64,000 bases of DNA, from the NCBI GenBank assembly GCA_021775735.1, contig JAJFHG010000064.1, positions 1 to 64,000 of the forward strand. Direction: 5' to 3'. Origin of the DNA: Hyphomicrobiaceae bacterium. GTDB taxonomy: Bacteria; Pseudomonadota; Alphaproteobacteria; Rhizobiales; Hyphomicrobiaceae. The translations under genes were made by a program, and so were the position numbers. The notes beneath the pieces are model-generated. The model saw only the letters and a program-made list of their open reading frames with translations, was not told where the DNA came from and did no database searches. Positions 42,111 through 52,312 of the stretch are shown here, in pieces; position 1 is the first letter of the stretch; each line of letters begins with the position of its first letter.

Positions 42111-43451
42111 ATGATAAGCCCCATTGCCATGGCCCACGTTATGTCCCTCACCGCACTGTTACGCATTCTATTGATCACCCTGCTGACGGTCGTGGCGACG
42201 CTCGATGCGTCTGCACAGCTGCGGGGACGACAAACGCAAGGGACGATCGATCCCATTCCTGTGGCACTGCCTGTGTTTTCAGGCGCTGACCCGCAGATGG
42301 CAGCCGCGATTGCGGACGTGATCACGAACGATCTGCAGGGCTCGGGTTTGTTTCGTGCGCTTGATCGGGCCTCGTTCCTTGAGCAGATAGCCAACGTCAA
42401 CCAATTGCCAACGTTCCCGAACTGGCGCCAGATCGGTGCGGATGCGTTGGTCGTGGGCAATGTTGCCTCAGGCCAAGATGGTCGTCTCACCTCAGAGTTT
42501 CGCGTTTGGGATTCGGTATCTGGCAAGCAACTTGCTGGCCAACGATTTTCAACGCGCGCACAAAATTGGCGTCGCATTGGCCATCTTATTGCTGATCAAG
42601 TCTATGAACGTTTAACCGGTGAAAAGGGGTATTTTGATACCCGCGTTGTGTTCATTGACGAAACAGGTCCGAAGAAAAACCGCCGCAAACGTCTTGCGAT
42701 TATGGATCAGGATGGTGCCAATGTGCGCCTGTTGAGCCAAGGTGGCAATTTGGTTTTGACACCGCGCTTTAGTCCGACGCGACAGGAAATTGCTTATACA
42801 CAATACACACAAAGCCAACCGCAGGTCATGTTGTTGGATCTCGTGACCAACAAACGCACAAAGCTTGGTAATTTCCAGGGCATGACCTTTGCACCGCGAT
42901 TTTCGCCTGATGGTCGGCGCATCGTGATGAGCCTGCAAACGGGTGGCAATTCAAATCTGTTTGAGTTCGACATTGCCTCACAACGCAAACGTCAGCTGAC
43001 CAACGCATCCAGTATCGATACCGCACCAAGCTATGCACCCGATGGCAACCGCATTGTGTTTGAATCTGATCGTGAAGGCACGCAGCAAATCTATCTCATG
43101 AATGCAGATGGATCAGGTGTTCAGCGCATCAGTTTCGGTGACGGGCGCTATTCAACGCCAGTATGGTCGCCGCGTGGAGACTACCTTGCGTTTACCAAGC
43201 AACTCGCAGGGCGTTTTTTGATTGGTGTCATGCGCCCAGATGGCTCCGGCGAGCGCATTTTGACAGAGGGCTATCATAACGAGGGCCCAACCTGGGCGCC
43301 CAATGGTCGGGTGTTAATGTTTTTCCGCGAAAGCCCGGGCGCGGGCGGTGGCGCTAAGATCTATTCGGTCGATATCACCGGATATAACGAGCGAGTCGTG
43401 CCAACACCCTCATTTGCCTCTGATCCAGCCTGGTCGCCCCTTCTGAAGTAG
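42111..43451 (+). CDS. tolB: Tol-Pal system beta-propeller protein TolB
   Basis: A 446-residue periplasmic protein. A signal peptide is formed by [20 protein letters not shown] with cleavage near DASAQ. The N-terminal alpha/beta domain ([20 protein letters not shown]) is followed by a six-bladed propeller with repeated motifs ending in [35 protein letters not shown] and [12 protein letters not shown]. TolB binds Pal and TolA. The initiator could be ATG 42111, 42129 or 42141. Confidence 0.95.
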   Translation: MISPIAMAHVMSLTALLRILLITLLTVVATLDASAQLRGRQTQGTIDPIPVALPVFSGADPQMAAAIADVITNDLQGSGLFRALDRASFLEQIANVNQLPTFPNWRQIGADALVVGNVASGQDGRLTSEFRVWDSVSGKQLAGQRFSTRAQNWRRIGHLIADQVYERLTGEKGYFDTRVVFIDETGPKKNRRKRLAIMDQDGANVRLLSQGGNLVLTPRFSPTRQEIAYTQYTQSQPQVMLLDLVTNKRTKLGNFQGMTFAPRFSPDGRRIVMSLQTGGNSNLFEFDIASQRKRQLTNASSIDTAPSYAPDGNRIVFESDREGTQQIYLMNADGSGVQRISFGDGRYSTPVWSPRGDYLAFTKQLAGRFLIGVMRPDGSGERILTEGYHNEGPTWAPNGRVLMFFRESPGAGGGAKIYSVDITGYNERVVPTPSFASDPAWSPLLK

Positions 43452-43870
43452 ACGCGCCAAGTGCGATACTTGGGGCACGTTGGGGGTAGATTCGGTCTTT
43501 GGTGCGGCGCCAAGAAAACCACAAAAGATCTATATCTTTGAATGACTTGCGAATATTGACTTTGGGCCAGACTGAGCTGTACAGGCGCAAATAAGGCCGT
43601 TGCATTTTCGCATCATTGGGGTTGGAAAACAGTTGGAAAACCACCTCTGTTCTTGATCGACATACCCCATGCCGGTACCCCAATACTCGGCTAGTTGTCG
43701 TCCAGCACCTGGAGTGGATTAGGTGTCTGGAAAAAAGGGCTGATGGCTTTCTCGGTGTGACTTGCGCAAATGCAAGACACAAAGTGCCGGGGAGACAAGG
43801 CTCTCAAGTTACGATAGCTGCTCTGGTTCGATAATTCTTTCTGGTACCAGAAAACATAGGAGAGAAGATT
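43452..43870. other. Intergenic region between tolB and the small lipoprotein gene
   Basis: This 419-bp stretch holds no reading frame I would accept. Visible features are a short CCAAGT/ACTTGG hairpin just after tolB (about 43456-43472), and GTTGGAAAAC repeated at 43621-43630 and 43632-43641. The downstream lipoprotein probably has a promoter here. Confidence 0.35.
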
Positions 43871-43993
43871 ATGAAGGGCGCAATTGTTATCGCCACCGTT
43901 TGTGCAGCAGTTGCTCTCGGCGCTTGCCGTCGTGAAGAGCATGTTCCAATGAAACTCGGCGCTGATGTTCCAGCCGCTGCAGCTATTCGCTAG
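43871..43993 (+). CDS. 40-residue lipoprotein between tolB and pal
   Basis: AGGAGA about 7 bases before ATG 43871 gives a 40-residue peptide. It has a hydrophobic start (IVIATVCAAVAL) and a clear lipobox, LGAC, at residues 16-19, so Cys19 would be lipidated and the mature chain is 22 residues (CRREEHVPMKLGADVPAAAA then IR). A strong intrinsic terminator follows, which marks it as its own transcription unit or the end of the tolB one. Location inside the Tol-Pal cluster suggests an envelope role; the function is unknown to me. Confidence 0.75.
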   Translation: MKGAIVIATVCAAVALGACRREEHVPMKLGADVPAAAAIR

Positions 43994-44046
43994 GAACTTT
44001 TGTTGCATTTTCCCTTAGCTTCGGCTGTGGGAACGGCACGAATCAG

Positions 44047-44090
44047 AAACCGAATCGCCACGCCTTCGCGTGTCGGTTCGGTTTTTTGTT
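44047..44090 (+). terminator. Strong intrinsic terminator after the small lipoprotein gene
   Basis: A 17-position stem (44047-44063 with 44068-44084) has one T-G pair and one mismatch, with loop CTTC. It runs into TTTTTTGTT. This separates tolB and the lipoprotein from pal. A second, weaker hairpin follows at about 44096-44126, and 44127-44357 shows nothing else. Confidence 0.9.
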
Positions 44091-44357
44091 TGTTGGGTTG
44101 AGGGGCATCGGGTTCTACCCCGCAACCAGACCCGGCGGTCCCCACTGATGGGTCCAACGCCAAAAACCCCAAAATGGCCTTGTTTGTGGGCGCTCTGTCG
44201 CAGGTTTAAGGCCTGGATCAGGCAGTGGATTTCGTTGATTGGCCACATTTTGGTGCGCACTCTGGGCCCAGCAAGTGATATGAAGTGCCGCTAGATGCGC
44301 CTGAAGCGTGGCGGCAAACCTGGGGCAGGTAGCCGGTAGGTTGTTGAAGGTGCTCCA

Positions 44358-44897
44358 ATGAAATCTCAGGGGTTTAGTATGGCGGGTTTTCGATCACTCT
44401 ACAGCTTAGGTGCTGCGGCGCTTTTAGCGGCAACGCTTTTGGCTGGCGGTTGTGCCAATAAATCGGCAACAACAGACAGTGCGCAACTTGGGCCAGGTGC
44501 TGGTGCTAACGGTGGTCCGATCACCCCAGGTACACAGCGTGATTTCAGCGTCAACGTTGGTGACCTTGTCTATTTTGCGTCTGACAGTACGTCTTTGACA
44601 CCAGAAGCACAGGCGACGTTGAACAAGCAGGCGCAGTGGTTACGTCAATATCCGCAGTTCACCATTACCGTTGAAGGCCACGCCGATGAGCGCGGCACAC
44701 GCGAATACAACATGGGGCTGGGTGCGCGGCGCGCAACAGCCGTGCGCAACTACCTGACGCGGATGGGCATCCAGGGACGGCGATTGCGGACGATCTCTTA
44801 CGGAAAGGAACGTCCGGTTGCGGTGTGTAACGATATCTCCTGCTGGTCGCAGAACAGACGTGCACAAACCGTACTGAACAACCGCGTTGCTGGCTAA
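44358..44897 (+). CDS. pal: Peptidoglycan-associated lipoprotein Pal
   Basis: A 179-residue outer-membrane lipoprotein. The signal has lipobox LAGGC (Cys near residue 32). The OmpA-type peptidoglycan-binding domain has VYFASDSTSLTPEAQATLNK, VEGHADERGTREYNMGLGAR and RTISYGKERPVAVCNDISC, ending in SQNRRAQTVL. Pal anchors the outer membrane to peptidoglycan and is released by TolB/TolA. ATG 44358 is used; 44379 is possible. Confidence 0.95.
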   Translation: MKSQGFSMAGFRSLYSLGAAALLAATLLAGGCANKSATTDSAQLGPGAGANGGPITPGTQRDFSVNVGDLVYFASDSTSLTPEAQATLNKQAQWLRQYPQFTITVEGHADERGTREYNMGLGARRATAVRNYLTRMGIQGRRLRTISYGKERPVAVCNDISCWSQNRRAQTVLNNRVAG

Positions 44898-45083
44898 CCC
44901 ATATGGCTCGGTAGCCTGCGCGCAAATGGTCTCGCGCCGCCAGTCGTTCGTTTTAACCGACTTGCCGATGTGTAATGCTATCCGCGAGACTTTGGTTTTG
45001 CCAGCAAAGGCCTGCCCCGAGTTGGCCGCAAATAGTGGGCAGGTTGGCCGTCACATTAACAGAGCACGGCGCAGGTTTTTGTC

Positions 45084-46133
45084 ATGTTTTGGCGTCACTT
45101 ATTCTCTGACGACATTCGCTCCTGGCGCGGCCTGTGGCAGGCCAGCTTGGTGTGCGCATGCATTGCGCTCTCGCTCACCGCAACCTCGGTGGCTCCTGTC
45201 TTGGCTTATGATGAGCGTCAAAACCTAGGTCGTACAGACGGTAATGAGGCTGTACTTGGCACGTTTCGCCTTCGCGGGCCGGATCCGATTAGAGACGATG
45301 ACACGGTTGCGCCTAAACGATCTGGGCAGGATGAAGATGATGGTGGTCCTGACACGAGCAGGTACAGCACAGCAGACCTCATGCATATGTTTGCTGATGC
45401 GCGCGCTGCCAATGAGGAAGGTGATGTTGACGAAGCACAACGCTTGTTTGAACGAGTCATCGCTGCCCGTCCAAATAGCGCGCTTGCAGATGCCGCGCGC
45501 AAGGATTTAGCGACGCTCTATCGTGGAGCGGGCCGCAAAAAACAACAGCCCTCTGTGCGTCGTCGTGCGCGGGTCACGCCAAGCCCCTCACGTCGTGTTT
45601 ATGGACCAACCCGCCCGCGTGAACATCAGGCACCGAGCCGTCAACAGGAGCGTAAGCAACGCAGCAGACGTTTGGTGATGTTGGAGCGTCAATTCATTGC
45701 CGACGTTGGGGATCGTATCTTTTTTGCAAAGGGAAGCGCGCAGTTGGGCGCACGTGCGCGTGCTGTTCTCATGGGCCAGGCAGATTGGCTGAAGGCGCAT
45801 CCTGACATTGTCATCACCATTGAGGGACATGCTGACGATGGCGCGGCGGCAAGATCTGAGTCTCATAATTTGTCGCTGGCGCGGGCTGAATCTGTTCGCC
45901 AGGCCCTGATGCGCGAAGGTATTGCCGAAACACGCATTGCCAGCGTGGGACGAGGTCGTGCCAATCCAATTGCAACGTGTTCAAATGCCAGCTGCGCGGC
46001 TCAAAACCGACGTGTGGTGACGGTGATCTCATCGGAGCCGATTCGCATCGTTGGCGAGTCAGATGCGCGTACCGAGGACGGTGCCACTGGTCGGCGAACC
46101 AGGACCTCGCCAAATCGGTCGTTGGCACCGTAA
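45084..46133 (+). CDS. OmpA/Pal-like periplasmic protein, second copy inside the tol-pal cluster
   Basis: A 349-residue protein with an N-terminal hydrophobic signal (LVCACIALSLTATSVAPVLA) and no lipobox. Residues about 90-150 contain a TPR-like pair of helices (LMHMFADARAANEEGDVDEA then RLFERVIAARPNSALADAAR). An Arg-rich linker follows. The C-terminal OmpA domain (about 205-325) has IFFAKGSAQLGARARAVL, ITIEGHADDGAAARSESHNL and RIASVGRGRANPIATCSNAS. The domain is a diverged Pal copy: GHADERGTREYN is GHADDGAAARSESHN. It lies between pal and cpoB, a position not occupied in the standard cluster. Confidence 0.85.
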   Translation: MFWRHLFSDDIRSWRGLWQASLVCACIALSLTATSVAPVLAYDERQNLGRTDGNEAVLGTFRLRGPDPIRDDDTVAPKRSGQDEDDGGPDTSRYSTADLMHMFADARAANEEGDVDEAQRLFERVIAARPNSALADAARKDLATLYRGAGRKKQQPSVRRRARVTPSPSRRVYGPTRPREHQAPSRQQERKQRSRRLVMLERQFIADVGDRIFFAKGSAQLGARARAVLMGQADWLKAHPDIVITIEGHADDGAAARSESHNLSLARAESVRQALMREGIAETRIASVGRGRANPIATCSNASCAAQNRRVVTVISSEPIRIVGESDARTEDGATGRRTRTSPNRSLAP

Positions 46134-46337
46134 AGCCTATTTGCGCCGGATCTTGTGGACCGGTGTCGGGGCTTACCACTAATGCTTACCAAAGCAGCAT
46201 CGCATATGTGTGGCCGACAGACCCTCATCGGCCCCGAATCATGTTTCAAGATGCCATTTCTAAGCCCGCTGGATTTGTCTTGCCGCTTCGTCAAATGTTA
46301 TGAAGTGACGGGGTGTCCAAAGTTCAAAGAGATAGGC

Positions 46338-47411
46338 ATGGTCAAAACCACACCTAAACGTTCGATCATCTGGAGCCGACGATTGGCTTTGTCATTCGTG
46401 ATGGCAGGCGCGGCGCTGGGCCTGACCACACTTCAGGTGTCGTTCGCGCACGCGCAGGCGACCGAAACGTCGCCTGAGAAAACGGCGGCGGCGCAAAACG
46501 CAGATGCCTCGCGCACACAAGCCTTAAGCGTACGCGTTGAAGAACTTGAAGAGCAGATTGTTGATTTACAGGTCGTGATTGGCACACTCGAGTCGCTAGC
46601 AAAAACAGGCGGACAACCCTCTGGAGCAACGTTTACAAACGGTCGTGCCGCTTCTGGTGACGGCGCCAGCAATGCACGTTTGGAAGCCCAAGTCGAAGCG
46701 CTGAGTGTGCAGGTTTCAAAACTCTCTGCAGAGGTCAGCGCGTTGCAACAAGGCCGGGTTGGTCGACCCATCGCCTCCAGACCGACAACACTGGCCCCAC
46801 CTGCCGCGGACGGCTCCGCCAATAGTGCTCCGCAAGGGGCGGCCATTGGTACGGGGTTCGGTGCAACGACGATTGACCCGGTTCAGGTGCCAGATCAGCA
46901 ACCAGATCAGCAACCAGACGCAATCGGCAGTCTAATCCGCGAACCACTTGGTCCGGCAAAAGCCCAGGCCAACCCGCCACCTCAATCGGTGCCTGCCACA
47001 CAACAGCCCAACCCTGTGGCTTCAAGTGAGGCCAAGGCAACCTACGAGCAGGCCTACGGAAATTTGTTGCAGCAAGACTACGCGGCAGCTCAAGCCGGTT
47101 TTCGTGGTTTCTTGCGCAGGTTTCCACAACATGACCTGGTTCCCAACGCACTTTATTGGCTCGGTGAAACCTATTATGTGCAGCAAAATTATACTGATGC
47201 GGCGGAAGCCTTTGACATTGTAACGGCCGCCTATGCGCGTTCGAACAAAGCGCCAGACAGCCAGTTGAAGCGCGGCATGTCGCTTGCAAACCTTGGCAAG
47301 CGTACAGAAGCATGTACTGTTCTCAGGTCTTTGGCGAAGCGCTATCCAAATGCGCCCGCACACGTCAAGTCAAAAGCCGACAGCGAACGCCAACGTGTCG
47401 GTTGCACCTAA
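46338..47411 (+). CDS. cpoB: Tol-Pal system protein CpoB (YbgF)
   Basis: A 357-residue periplasmic protein that links Tol-Pal to peptidoglycan synthesis. It has a signal peptide (LALSFVMAGAALGLTTLQVS to AHAQA), then a coiled coil at about 50-140 (ARLEAQVEALSVQVSKLSAE). A Pro/Gln-rich linker includes a PDQQPDQQPD tandem repeat. C-terminal TPRs are at about 235-357 (YEQAYGNLLQQDYAAAQAGF, NALYWLGETYYVQQNYTDAA, LKRGMSLANLGKRTEACTVL). Start at 46338; the reading frame runs further upstream but without a signal sequence. Confidence 0.92.
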   Translation: MVKTTPKRSIIWSRRLALSFVMAGAALGLTTLQVSFAHAQATETSPEKTAAAQNADASRTQALSVRVEELEEQIVDLQVVIGTLESLAKTGGQPSGATFTNGRAASGDGASNARLEAQVEALSVQVSKLSAEVSALQQGRVGRPIASRPTTLAPPAADGSANSAPQGAAIGTGFGATTIDPVQVPDQQPDQQPDAIGSLIREPLGPAKAQANPPPQSVPATQQPNPVASSEAKATYEQAYGNLLQQDYAAAQAGFRGFLRRFPQHDLVPNALYWLGETYYVQQNYTDAAEAFDIVTAAYARSNKAPDSQLKRGMSLANLGKRTEACTVLRSLAKRYPNAPAHVKSKADSERQRVGCT

Positions 47412-47434
47412 CCTCTAGTTTAGCGTTGCCCGCA

Positions 47435-48913
47435 ATGGTTGATCCAACGTCGCAGGCTGTGTCCAACACCTCCATTTCAGGCGGTATCATCTCAGACGAT
47501 GATATCGTGCACATGCTTGCTCCGTTGACGGCTTTCAAGTCACTGCTGATTGCAGTTTCTGGTGGTGCCGACAGCGTGGCGTTGATGGTGATGGTTCAGC
47601 GGTGGCTTGAAACTGTTCCACATCCCCCAACTGTTGAAGTGGGCACCATTGATCACGGCTTGCGTGCAGGCGCGGCAGAAGAAGCGCAATGGGTTGCAGA
47701 CCAGGCCGGAGCGTTGGGCTTAGCACACACAACAAAATGTTGGAGAGGCGACAAGCCAACTTCAGGGCTTCAGGCTGCAGCGCGGTCAGCACGTTATCGC
47801 CTGTTGCTTGAGATTATCAGGGAGCGCCGAATGGAGGCTCCAGCAGCGATCGTGACAGCGCACACCCAGGAGGACCAGGCAGAAACTGTCGTGATGCGTC
47901 TGGCGCGTGGCAGTGGCATTGATGGGCTCGGTGCGATGGCTGAAAAGCGTGCTCTAAAAGGTGATGGTTTGCCTGTGATGCTCTCGCGCCCCCTGCTTGG
48001 CGTTTCAAAGTGTCGCTTAATCGGGTTCCTCAAATCAAAGCAGCAGACATGGCTGGAAGATCCCTCTAATACGTCGCTTGATTTTGAGCGCATTCGGCTC
48101 AGGCAAGCTATGCCGCAACTTGAAGCGCTGGGTGTGAGTGCAGAGGCATTAGCACGGAGTGCCAACCGCGCACGTCGTGCCCGCTCTGCTTTGGATCACA
48201 TGACGTCTGAATTTCTGGCCGCTCATGTCACACTCTCGAGCGGTGCGCGCGCAGAACTTGATATAGCGACCTTTCGATTGCAACCTGATGAAGTTCAGAT
48301 CCGTATCTTGACCCGGTTGTTATCTGCTTTTGGCGGGGCGTCGCCGAACGCCCGGCTCAGCCAGATTGAAACCTTGCAGGCATGCCTCGCTGATGCCTCC
48401 GGATCGCAATCGGTCACGCTCGGCGGCTGTTTCATTTCAATGCAAATGGGCCGACTTTGGATTCATCGTGAATCGGGCCGGGTTGCGTTGCCCGTTGTTG
48501 ATCTGGTGCCAGGAGAACAGCTTGTATGGGATCAGCGTTTTCGGATTTCTGCGGCACCAGACGAGGCAAACAGCGCGCATACGCTGCAGATCAGGGCTCT
48601 CGATGCTGCGTCATTTGCTGTGATCAGAGGGCATCTTACACCTGAGTACGCCGAGCTCTCCACTGCGGCAGCCCAAACGTTACCTTCATTTTGGTGTGAG
48701 GATCATTTAATTGCCGTTCCAACCCTAAATGTCGGCGAAAAACAGATGTCTCAGATTAATCGCGATAACGTTCAAAAGGATGTGACATCTGGCGAACCCC
48801 CACATGCTGGGGCCAAGGGCTCGGTGAAAGTGCGCCAAAATGGGCATGGGGCTTGCAAAGATCTCGCCCAGGCGGTGTTTATCGGCCTTGCAGAACACGG
48901 TTTTGGGACATAA
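47435..48913 (+). CDS. tilS: tRNA(Ile)-lysidine synthase TilS
   Basis: Modifies the wobble C of the CAU anticodon of an isoleucine tRNA, an essential function. The 492-residue protein has the PP-loop SGGADSVAL (about residues 35-43), TIDHGLRAGAAEEA, TAHTQEDQAETVVMRLARGS, and SRPLLGVSKCRLIGFLKSK. Start at ATG 47435 lies 23 bp after cpoB; no strong ribosome-binding site is visible. The C-terminal 200 residues are poorly conserved, as usual. The order cpoB-tilS-ftsH is typical of Hyphomicrobiales. Confidence 0.93.
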   Translation: MVDPTSQAVSNTSISGGIISDDDIVHMLAPLTAFKSLLIAVSGGADSVALMVMVQRWLETVPHPPTVEVGTIDHGLRAGAAEEAQWVADQAGALGLAHTTKCWRGDKPTSGLQAAARSARYRLLLEIIRERRMEAPAAIVTAHTQEDQAETVVMRLARGSGIDGLGAMAEKRALKGDGLPVMLSRPLLGVSKCRLIGFLKSKQQTWLEDPSNTSLDFERIRLRQAMPQLEALGVSAEALARSANRARRARSALDHMTSEFLAAHVTLSSGARAELDIATFRLQPDEVQIRILTRLLSAFGGASPNARLSQIETLQACLADASGSQSVTLGGCFISMQMGRLWIHRESGRVALPVVDLVPGEQLVWDQRFRISAAPDEANSAHTLQIRALDAASFAVIRGHLTPEYAELSTAAAQTLPSFWCEDHLIAVPTLNVGEKQMSQINRDNVQKDVTSGEPPHAGAKGSVKVRQNGHGACKDLAQAVFIGLAEHGFGT

Positions 48914-49123
48914 AGCGAGGGGGCGTGCATGGTCAGACGCGCGTTTCCAGGACCAGCACGTAAGGAATTAGGAGCGATACGGGGTGTGCGGCTTGGCAAA
49001 GGCAGGCGGCGTACCTATCTTAACCAATTAGAGGCACTGTGCGGCTCTGGTCATCTTGACTGAAGACTGCGCCAAATGACGTGGCGCTCGCTTAAGCCGG
49101 GCGCGATCTCAAGGGACAAACTT

Positions 49124-51058
49124 ATGAATTCGAACTTTCAGAAGCTCGCGATTTGGGTTGCCATGTTGGTGCTCCTGGCCGCGCTCTTCAATATGTTCAG
49201 TGATCGCCCAGATGCGCGCCGTGGCGCTGAGATCAGCTACTCAGAGTTTTTGGCGTCCGTTGATAGTGGCAAAATCACTGAAGTGACGCTGGCTGGTAAC
49301 CGCATCAAAGGTAAATTGCGCGACGGTGGTAAACCGTTCTCCACCTATGCCCCTGAAGACCCCGGCCTTGTCGCGCGCCTGGAAAAAAAGGGCGTAAAGT
49401 TTCAAGCCAAACCATCAGATGACGACGTGCCATCATTCCTAGGTGTGTTGGTCAATTGGTTCCCGATGTTGCTGTTGATTGCCGTATGGATTTTCTTCAT
49501 GCGCCAAATGCAGTCTGGTTCTGGTCGCGCGATGGGCTTTGGCAAATCACGGGCTAAACTCTTAACTGAGCGCCAGGGTCGTGTGACGTTTGAAGATGTT
49601 GCTGGTGTTGATGAAGCGAAAGCAGATCTGGAAGAGATCGTTGAATTCTTGCGCGACCCGCAAAAGTTTCAGCGCCTGGGTGGTCGTATTCCACGCGGTG
49701 CTCTGCTTGTTGGTCCGCCGGGGACAGGTAAGACCTTGATCGCGCGTGCGGTTGCTGGTGAAGCCAATGTACCGTTCTTCACCATTTCAGGTTCTGACTT
49801 TGTGGAGATGTTTGTTGGTGTCGGCGCAAGCCGTGTCCGCGACATGTTCGAGCAGGCTAAGAAGAATGCTCCGTGCATCATCTTCATTGATGAAATTGGC
49901 GCCGTTGGCCGCCACCGTGGTGCTGGTCTTGGCGGCGGAAATGATGAGCGCGAGCAAACGTTGAACCAATTGCTGGTTGAGATGGATGGTTTTGAAGCCA
50001 ACGAAGGCATCATCATCATTGCAGCAACCAACCGTCCGGATGTGTTGGATCCTGCTTTGCTGCGTCCCGGTCGTTTTGATCGCCAGATTACGGTTCCTAA
50101 TCCAGACATCGCAGGTCGTGAGAAAATCTTGAATGTGCATATGCGCAATGTGCCGACGGCGCCTAACGTCAATGCCAAGACCATTGCGCGTGGCACGCCT
50201 GGGTTCTCCGGAGCCGACTTGGCCAATCTTGTGAACGAAGCCGCACTTTTAGCTGCGCGTCGCAATAAACGCCTGGTTACCCAGGCCGAATTTGAAGACG
50301 CGAAGGATAAGGTCATGATGGGTGCGGAACGTCGCTCCATGGTCATGACCGACGAAGAACGTCGCAATACCGCATACCATGAGGCTGGCCATGCGATTGT
50401 CGGTCTCAATGTGCCGTATGATCCATTGCACAAGGTGACGATTATTCCACGCGGTCGTGCGCTGGGTGTGACGATGAACTTGCCTGAAGAAGAACGCTAT
50501 TCACGCACACGCGAATGGTGTGAAGCGCGCATGGCGGTTTTGTTTGGTGGTCGTGAGGCCGAAATTATTCTCGGCGGTCAAAGCAACGTCACAAATGGTG
50601 CAACTGGCGATATCCAAATGGCCACGGGCTTGGCGCGGGCCATGGTGATGGAGTGGGGTATGTCCGACAAGCTTGGACGCGTGCGCTACAACGGTAATGA
50701 ACAGGAAGTATTCTTAGGTCATTCCGTAACGCAAACCACGAACATCTCAGATGACACTGCGGAACTCATTGATTCAGAAATTCGCGAACTGATTACTGCG
50801 GGCGAAGCCAAGGCCAAGCAAATCTTGACCGACAAAATTGATGGCCTGCATGCCGTCTCTAAAGCACTTCTGGAACACGAAACCCTGTCGGGCGACGAAG
50901 TGAAAGCGGTGCTACGTGGTGAAAAAATTATGCGCCCAGAAGACGATGATGGCACAAAGGGCCCAACAGCCTCTGCCGTGCCAGCAGCCGGTGCAGTGAA
51001 GCCGCGCGAGGATCCTGATCCTGACACAGGTGGCATGGAGCCTCAGCCACAGGGCTAG
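49124..51058 (+). CDS. ftsH: ATP-dependent membrane zinc protease FtsH
   Basis: A 644-residue membrane-bound quality-control protease. AAGGGA precedes ATG 49124. It has transmembrane helices near residues 7-23 and 108-126, with a periplasmic domain between them. The AAA module has Walker A GPPGTGKT (197-204), Walker B IFIDE (253-257) and RPGRFDRQI. The zinc site HEAGH is near residue 420. One oddity: after FIDEI most FtsH proteins have Asp (DEIDAVG), but here it is Gly (DEIGAVG, G259, codon GGC at 49898-49900). The catalytic Asp-Glu pair is kept. The C-terminus is a Pro/Asp-rich tail. Confidence 0.97.
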   Translation: MNSNFQKLAIWVAMLVLLAALFNMFSDRPDARRGAEISYSEFLASVDSGKITEVTLAGNRIKGKLRDGGKPFSTYAPEDPGLVARLEKKGVKFQAKPSDDDVPSFLGVLVNWFPMLLLIAVWIFFMRQMQSGSGRAMGFGKSRAKLLTERQGRVTFEDVAGVDEAKADLEEIVEFLRDPQKFQRLGGRIPRGALLVGPPGTGKTLIARAVAGEANVPFFTISGSDFVEMFVGVGASRVRDMFEQAKKNAPCIIFIDEIGAVGRHRGAGLGGGNDEREQTLNQLLVEMDGFEANEGIIIIAATNRPDVLDPALLRPGRFDRQITVPNPDIAGREKILNVHMRNVPTAPNVNAKTIARGTPGFSGADLANLVNEAALLAARRNKRLVTQAEFEDAKDKVMMGAERRSMVMTDEERRNTAYHEAGHAIVGLNVPYDPLHKVTIIPRGRALGVTMNLPEEERYSRTREWCEARMAVLFGGREAEIILGGQSNVTNGATGDIQMATGLARAMVMEWGMSDKLGRVRYNGNEQEVFLGHSVTQTTNISDDTAELIDSEIRELITAGEAKAKQILTDKIDGLHAVSKALLEHETLSGDEVKAVLRGEKIMRPEDDDGTKGPTASAVPAAGAVKPREDPDPDTGGMEPQPQG

Positions 51059-51096
51059 TTGCGACCCTCTGGGAGCCAGAAAACAGTACACATTGG

Positions 51097-51132
51097 ACCG
51101 GTGCAGATTCTCTGTGCCGGTTCTTTGCTTTG
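51097..51132 (+). terminator. Intrinsic terminator after ftsH
   Basis: ACCGGTGCAGA (51097-51107) pairs with TCTGTGCCGGT (51111-51121), including two G-T pairs, with loop TTC. It is followed by a broken T-run (TCTTTGCTTT). It divides ftsH from folP. Confidence 0.75.
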
Positions 51133-51192
51133 GTAGATGTGCCGGCGTTGAAACCACTTACACTTTTGGCAAACATGTTCTAAGAGGCGAGG

Positions 51193-52290
51193 ATGCAAAA
51201 TTCGATTTATCTCAGACCTGTTGGTCTCTTCCATCACACCACCGAGCTGCAGATAGCGGACGGCGACGCAGGGTGGCCAGGCCTCAGTCTTTGTGGCGGG
51301 CCGGCAACATTTGCCGCTGTTGAAGTGATTGAGCGCGGTGCGGGTGGCGAAATCTTTCGTCGCATTGTCAGTCTGACGGATCTGTTTGAACGCGATTGGG
51401 GACGCCATAACCTTAGCGTGTCTGAGATTTTAGACGCGATACGTGCGCCGCGGTCGCCGTTGATGGGTTTGCGTATGGATCGCCCGCGCATCATGGGCAT
51501 TGTCAACGTAACGCCAGATAGTTTTTCTGATGGTGGCAAGTGGTCTGATTCCAAAAGCGCAATTCAGCATGCGCTTGAGCTTGCTGAACAAGGCGCGGAC
51601 ATTCTTGATATCGGTGGGGAAAGCACCAGGCCTGGTTCAGATGCTGTTGCCGTTGCCGACGAGTTGGAGCGGGTCATACCGGTGATTAAAGGTCTGCGCG
51701 AGAAAACGGACAAACTGATTTCCGTTGATACCCGCAAATCCCAAGTCATGGCGGCGGCGGCTGAAGCTGGTGCTGATATCTTAAATGATGTCTCGGCGCT
51801 GACATTTGATCCCGAAGCGCTTGATGTTGCGGCAGACACTGGCTTGCCTGTCATGTTGATGCATGCCCAGGGCGATCCCAAAACCATGAACGACAACCCG
51901 CAGTACTCTGATGTGGCATTGGATGTGTACGACTTCCTGGCTGAGCGTATTAAAGCGTGTGCAGATGCAGGCATCGCCAAGGCCAAGCTGATTGCAGATC
52001 CTGGAATTGGGTTTGGAAAGCACCTGCATCACAATATTTCTGTGATGAATGCATTAAGCCTGTATCACGGTCTTGGCGTGCCGATCTTGCTTGGTGCATC
52101 CCGCAAGAAGTTGATTGGCCAGCTGTGTAATGTCGAGGACCCGGAGGCGCGTGTGCCAGGTTCACTGGCGGCAGCTCTTTCAGGACTTGCACAAGGCGTA
52201 CAAATCACGCGCGTTCATGATGTTGCAGAGACGAAGCAGGCCTTTTCCATCTGGCAGGCGGCAAGCTTGGGTAGTGAAGAGCAGGTGTAG
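51193..52290 (+). CDS. folP: Dihydropteroate synthase
   Basis: Joins p-aminobenzoate to the pterin in folate synthesis; the target of sulfonamides. The 365-residue protein has an N-terminal extension of about 90 residues (LRPVGLFHHTTELQIADGDA) seen in other Hyphomicrobiales FolP. The TIM barrel follows, with IMGIVNVTPDSFSDGG, IGGESTRPGSDAV, ISVDTRKSQVMAAA, LIADPGIGFGKHLHHN and LLGASRKK. Active-site loops are complete. Preceded by the ftsH terminator, so it is transcribed separately; followed by a strong terminator. Confidence 0.95.
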   Translation: MQNSIYLRPVGLFHHTTELQIADGDAGWPGLSLCGGPATFAAVEVIERGAGGEIFRRIVSLTDLFERDWGRHNLSVSEILDAIRAPRSPLMGLRMDRPRIMGIVNVTPDSFSDGGKWSDSKSAIQHALELAEQGADILDIGGESTRPGSDAVAVADELERVIPVIKGLREKTDKLISVDTRKSQVMAAAAEAGADILNDVSALTFDPEALDVAADTGLPVMLMHAQGDPKTMNDNPQYSDVALDVYDFLAERIKACADAGIAKAKLIADPGIGFGKHLHHNISVMNALSLYHGLGVPILLGASRKKLIGQLCNVEDPEARVPGSLAAALSGLAQGVQITRVHDVAETKQAFSIWQAASLGSEEQV

Positions 52291-52312
52291 CCGTTTGGCT
52301 TAGGCTAAATTT

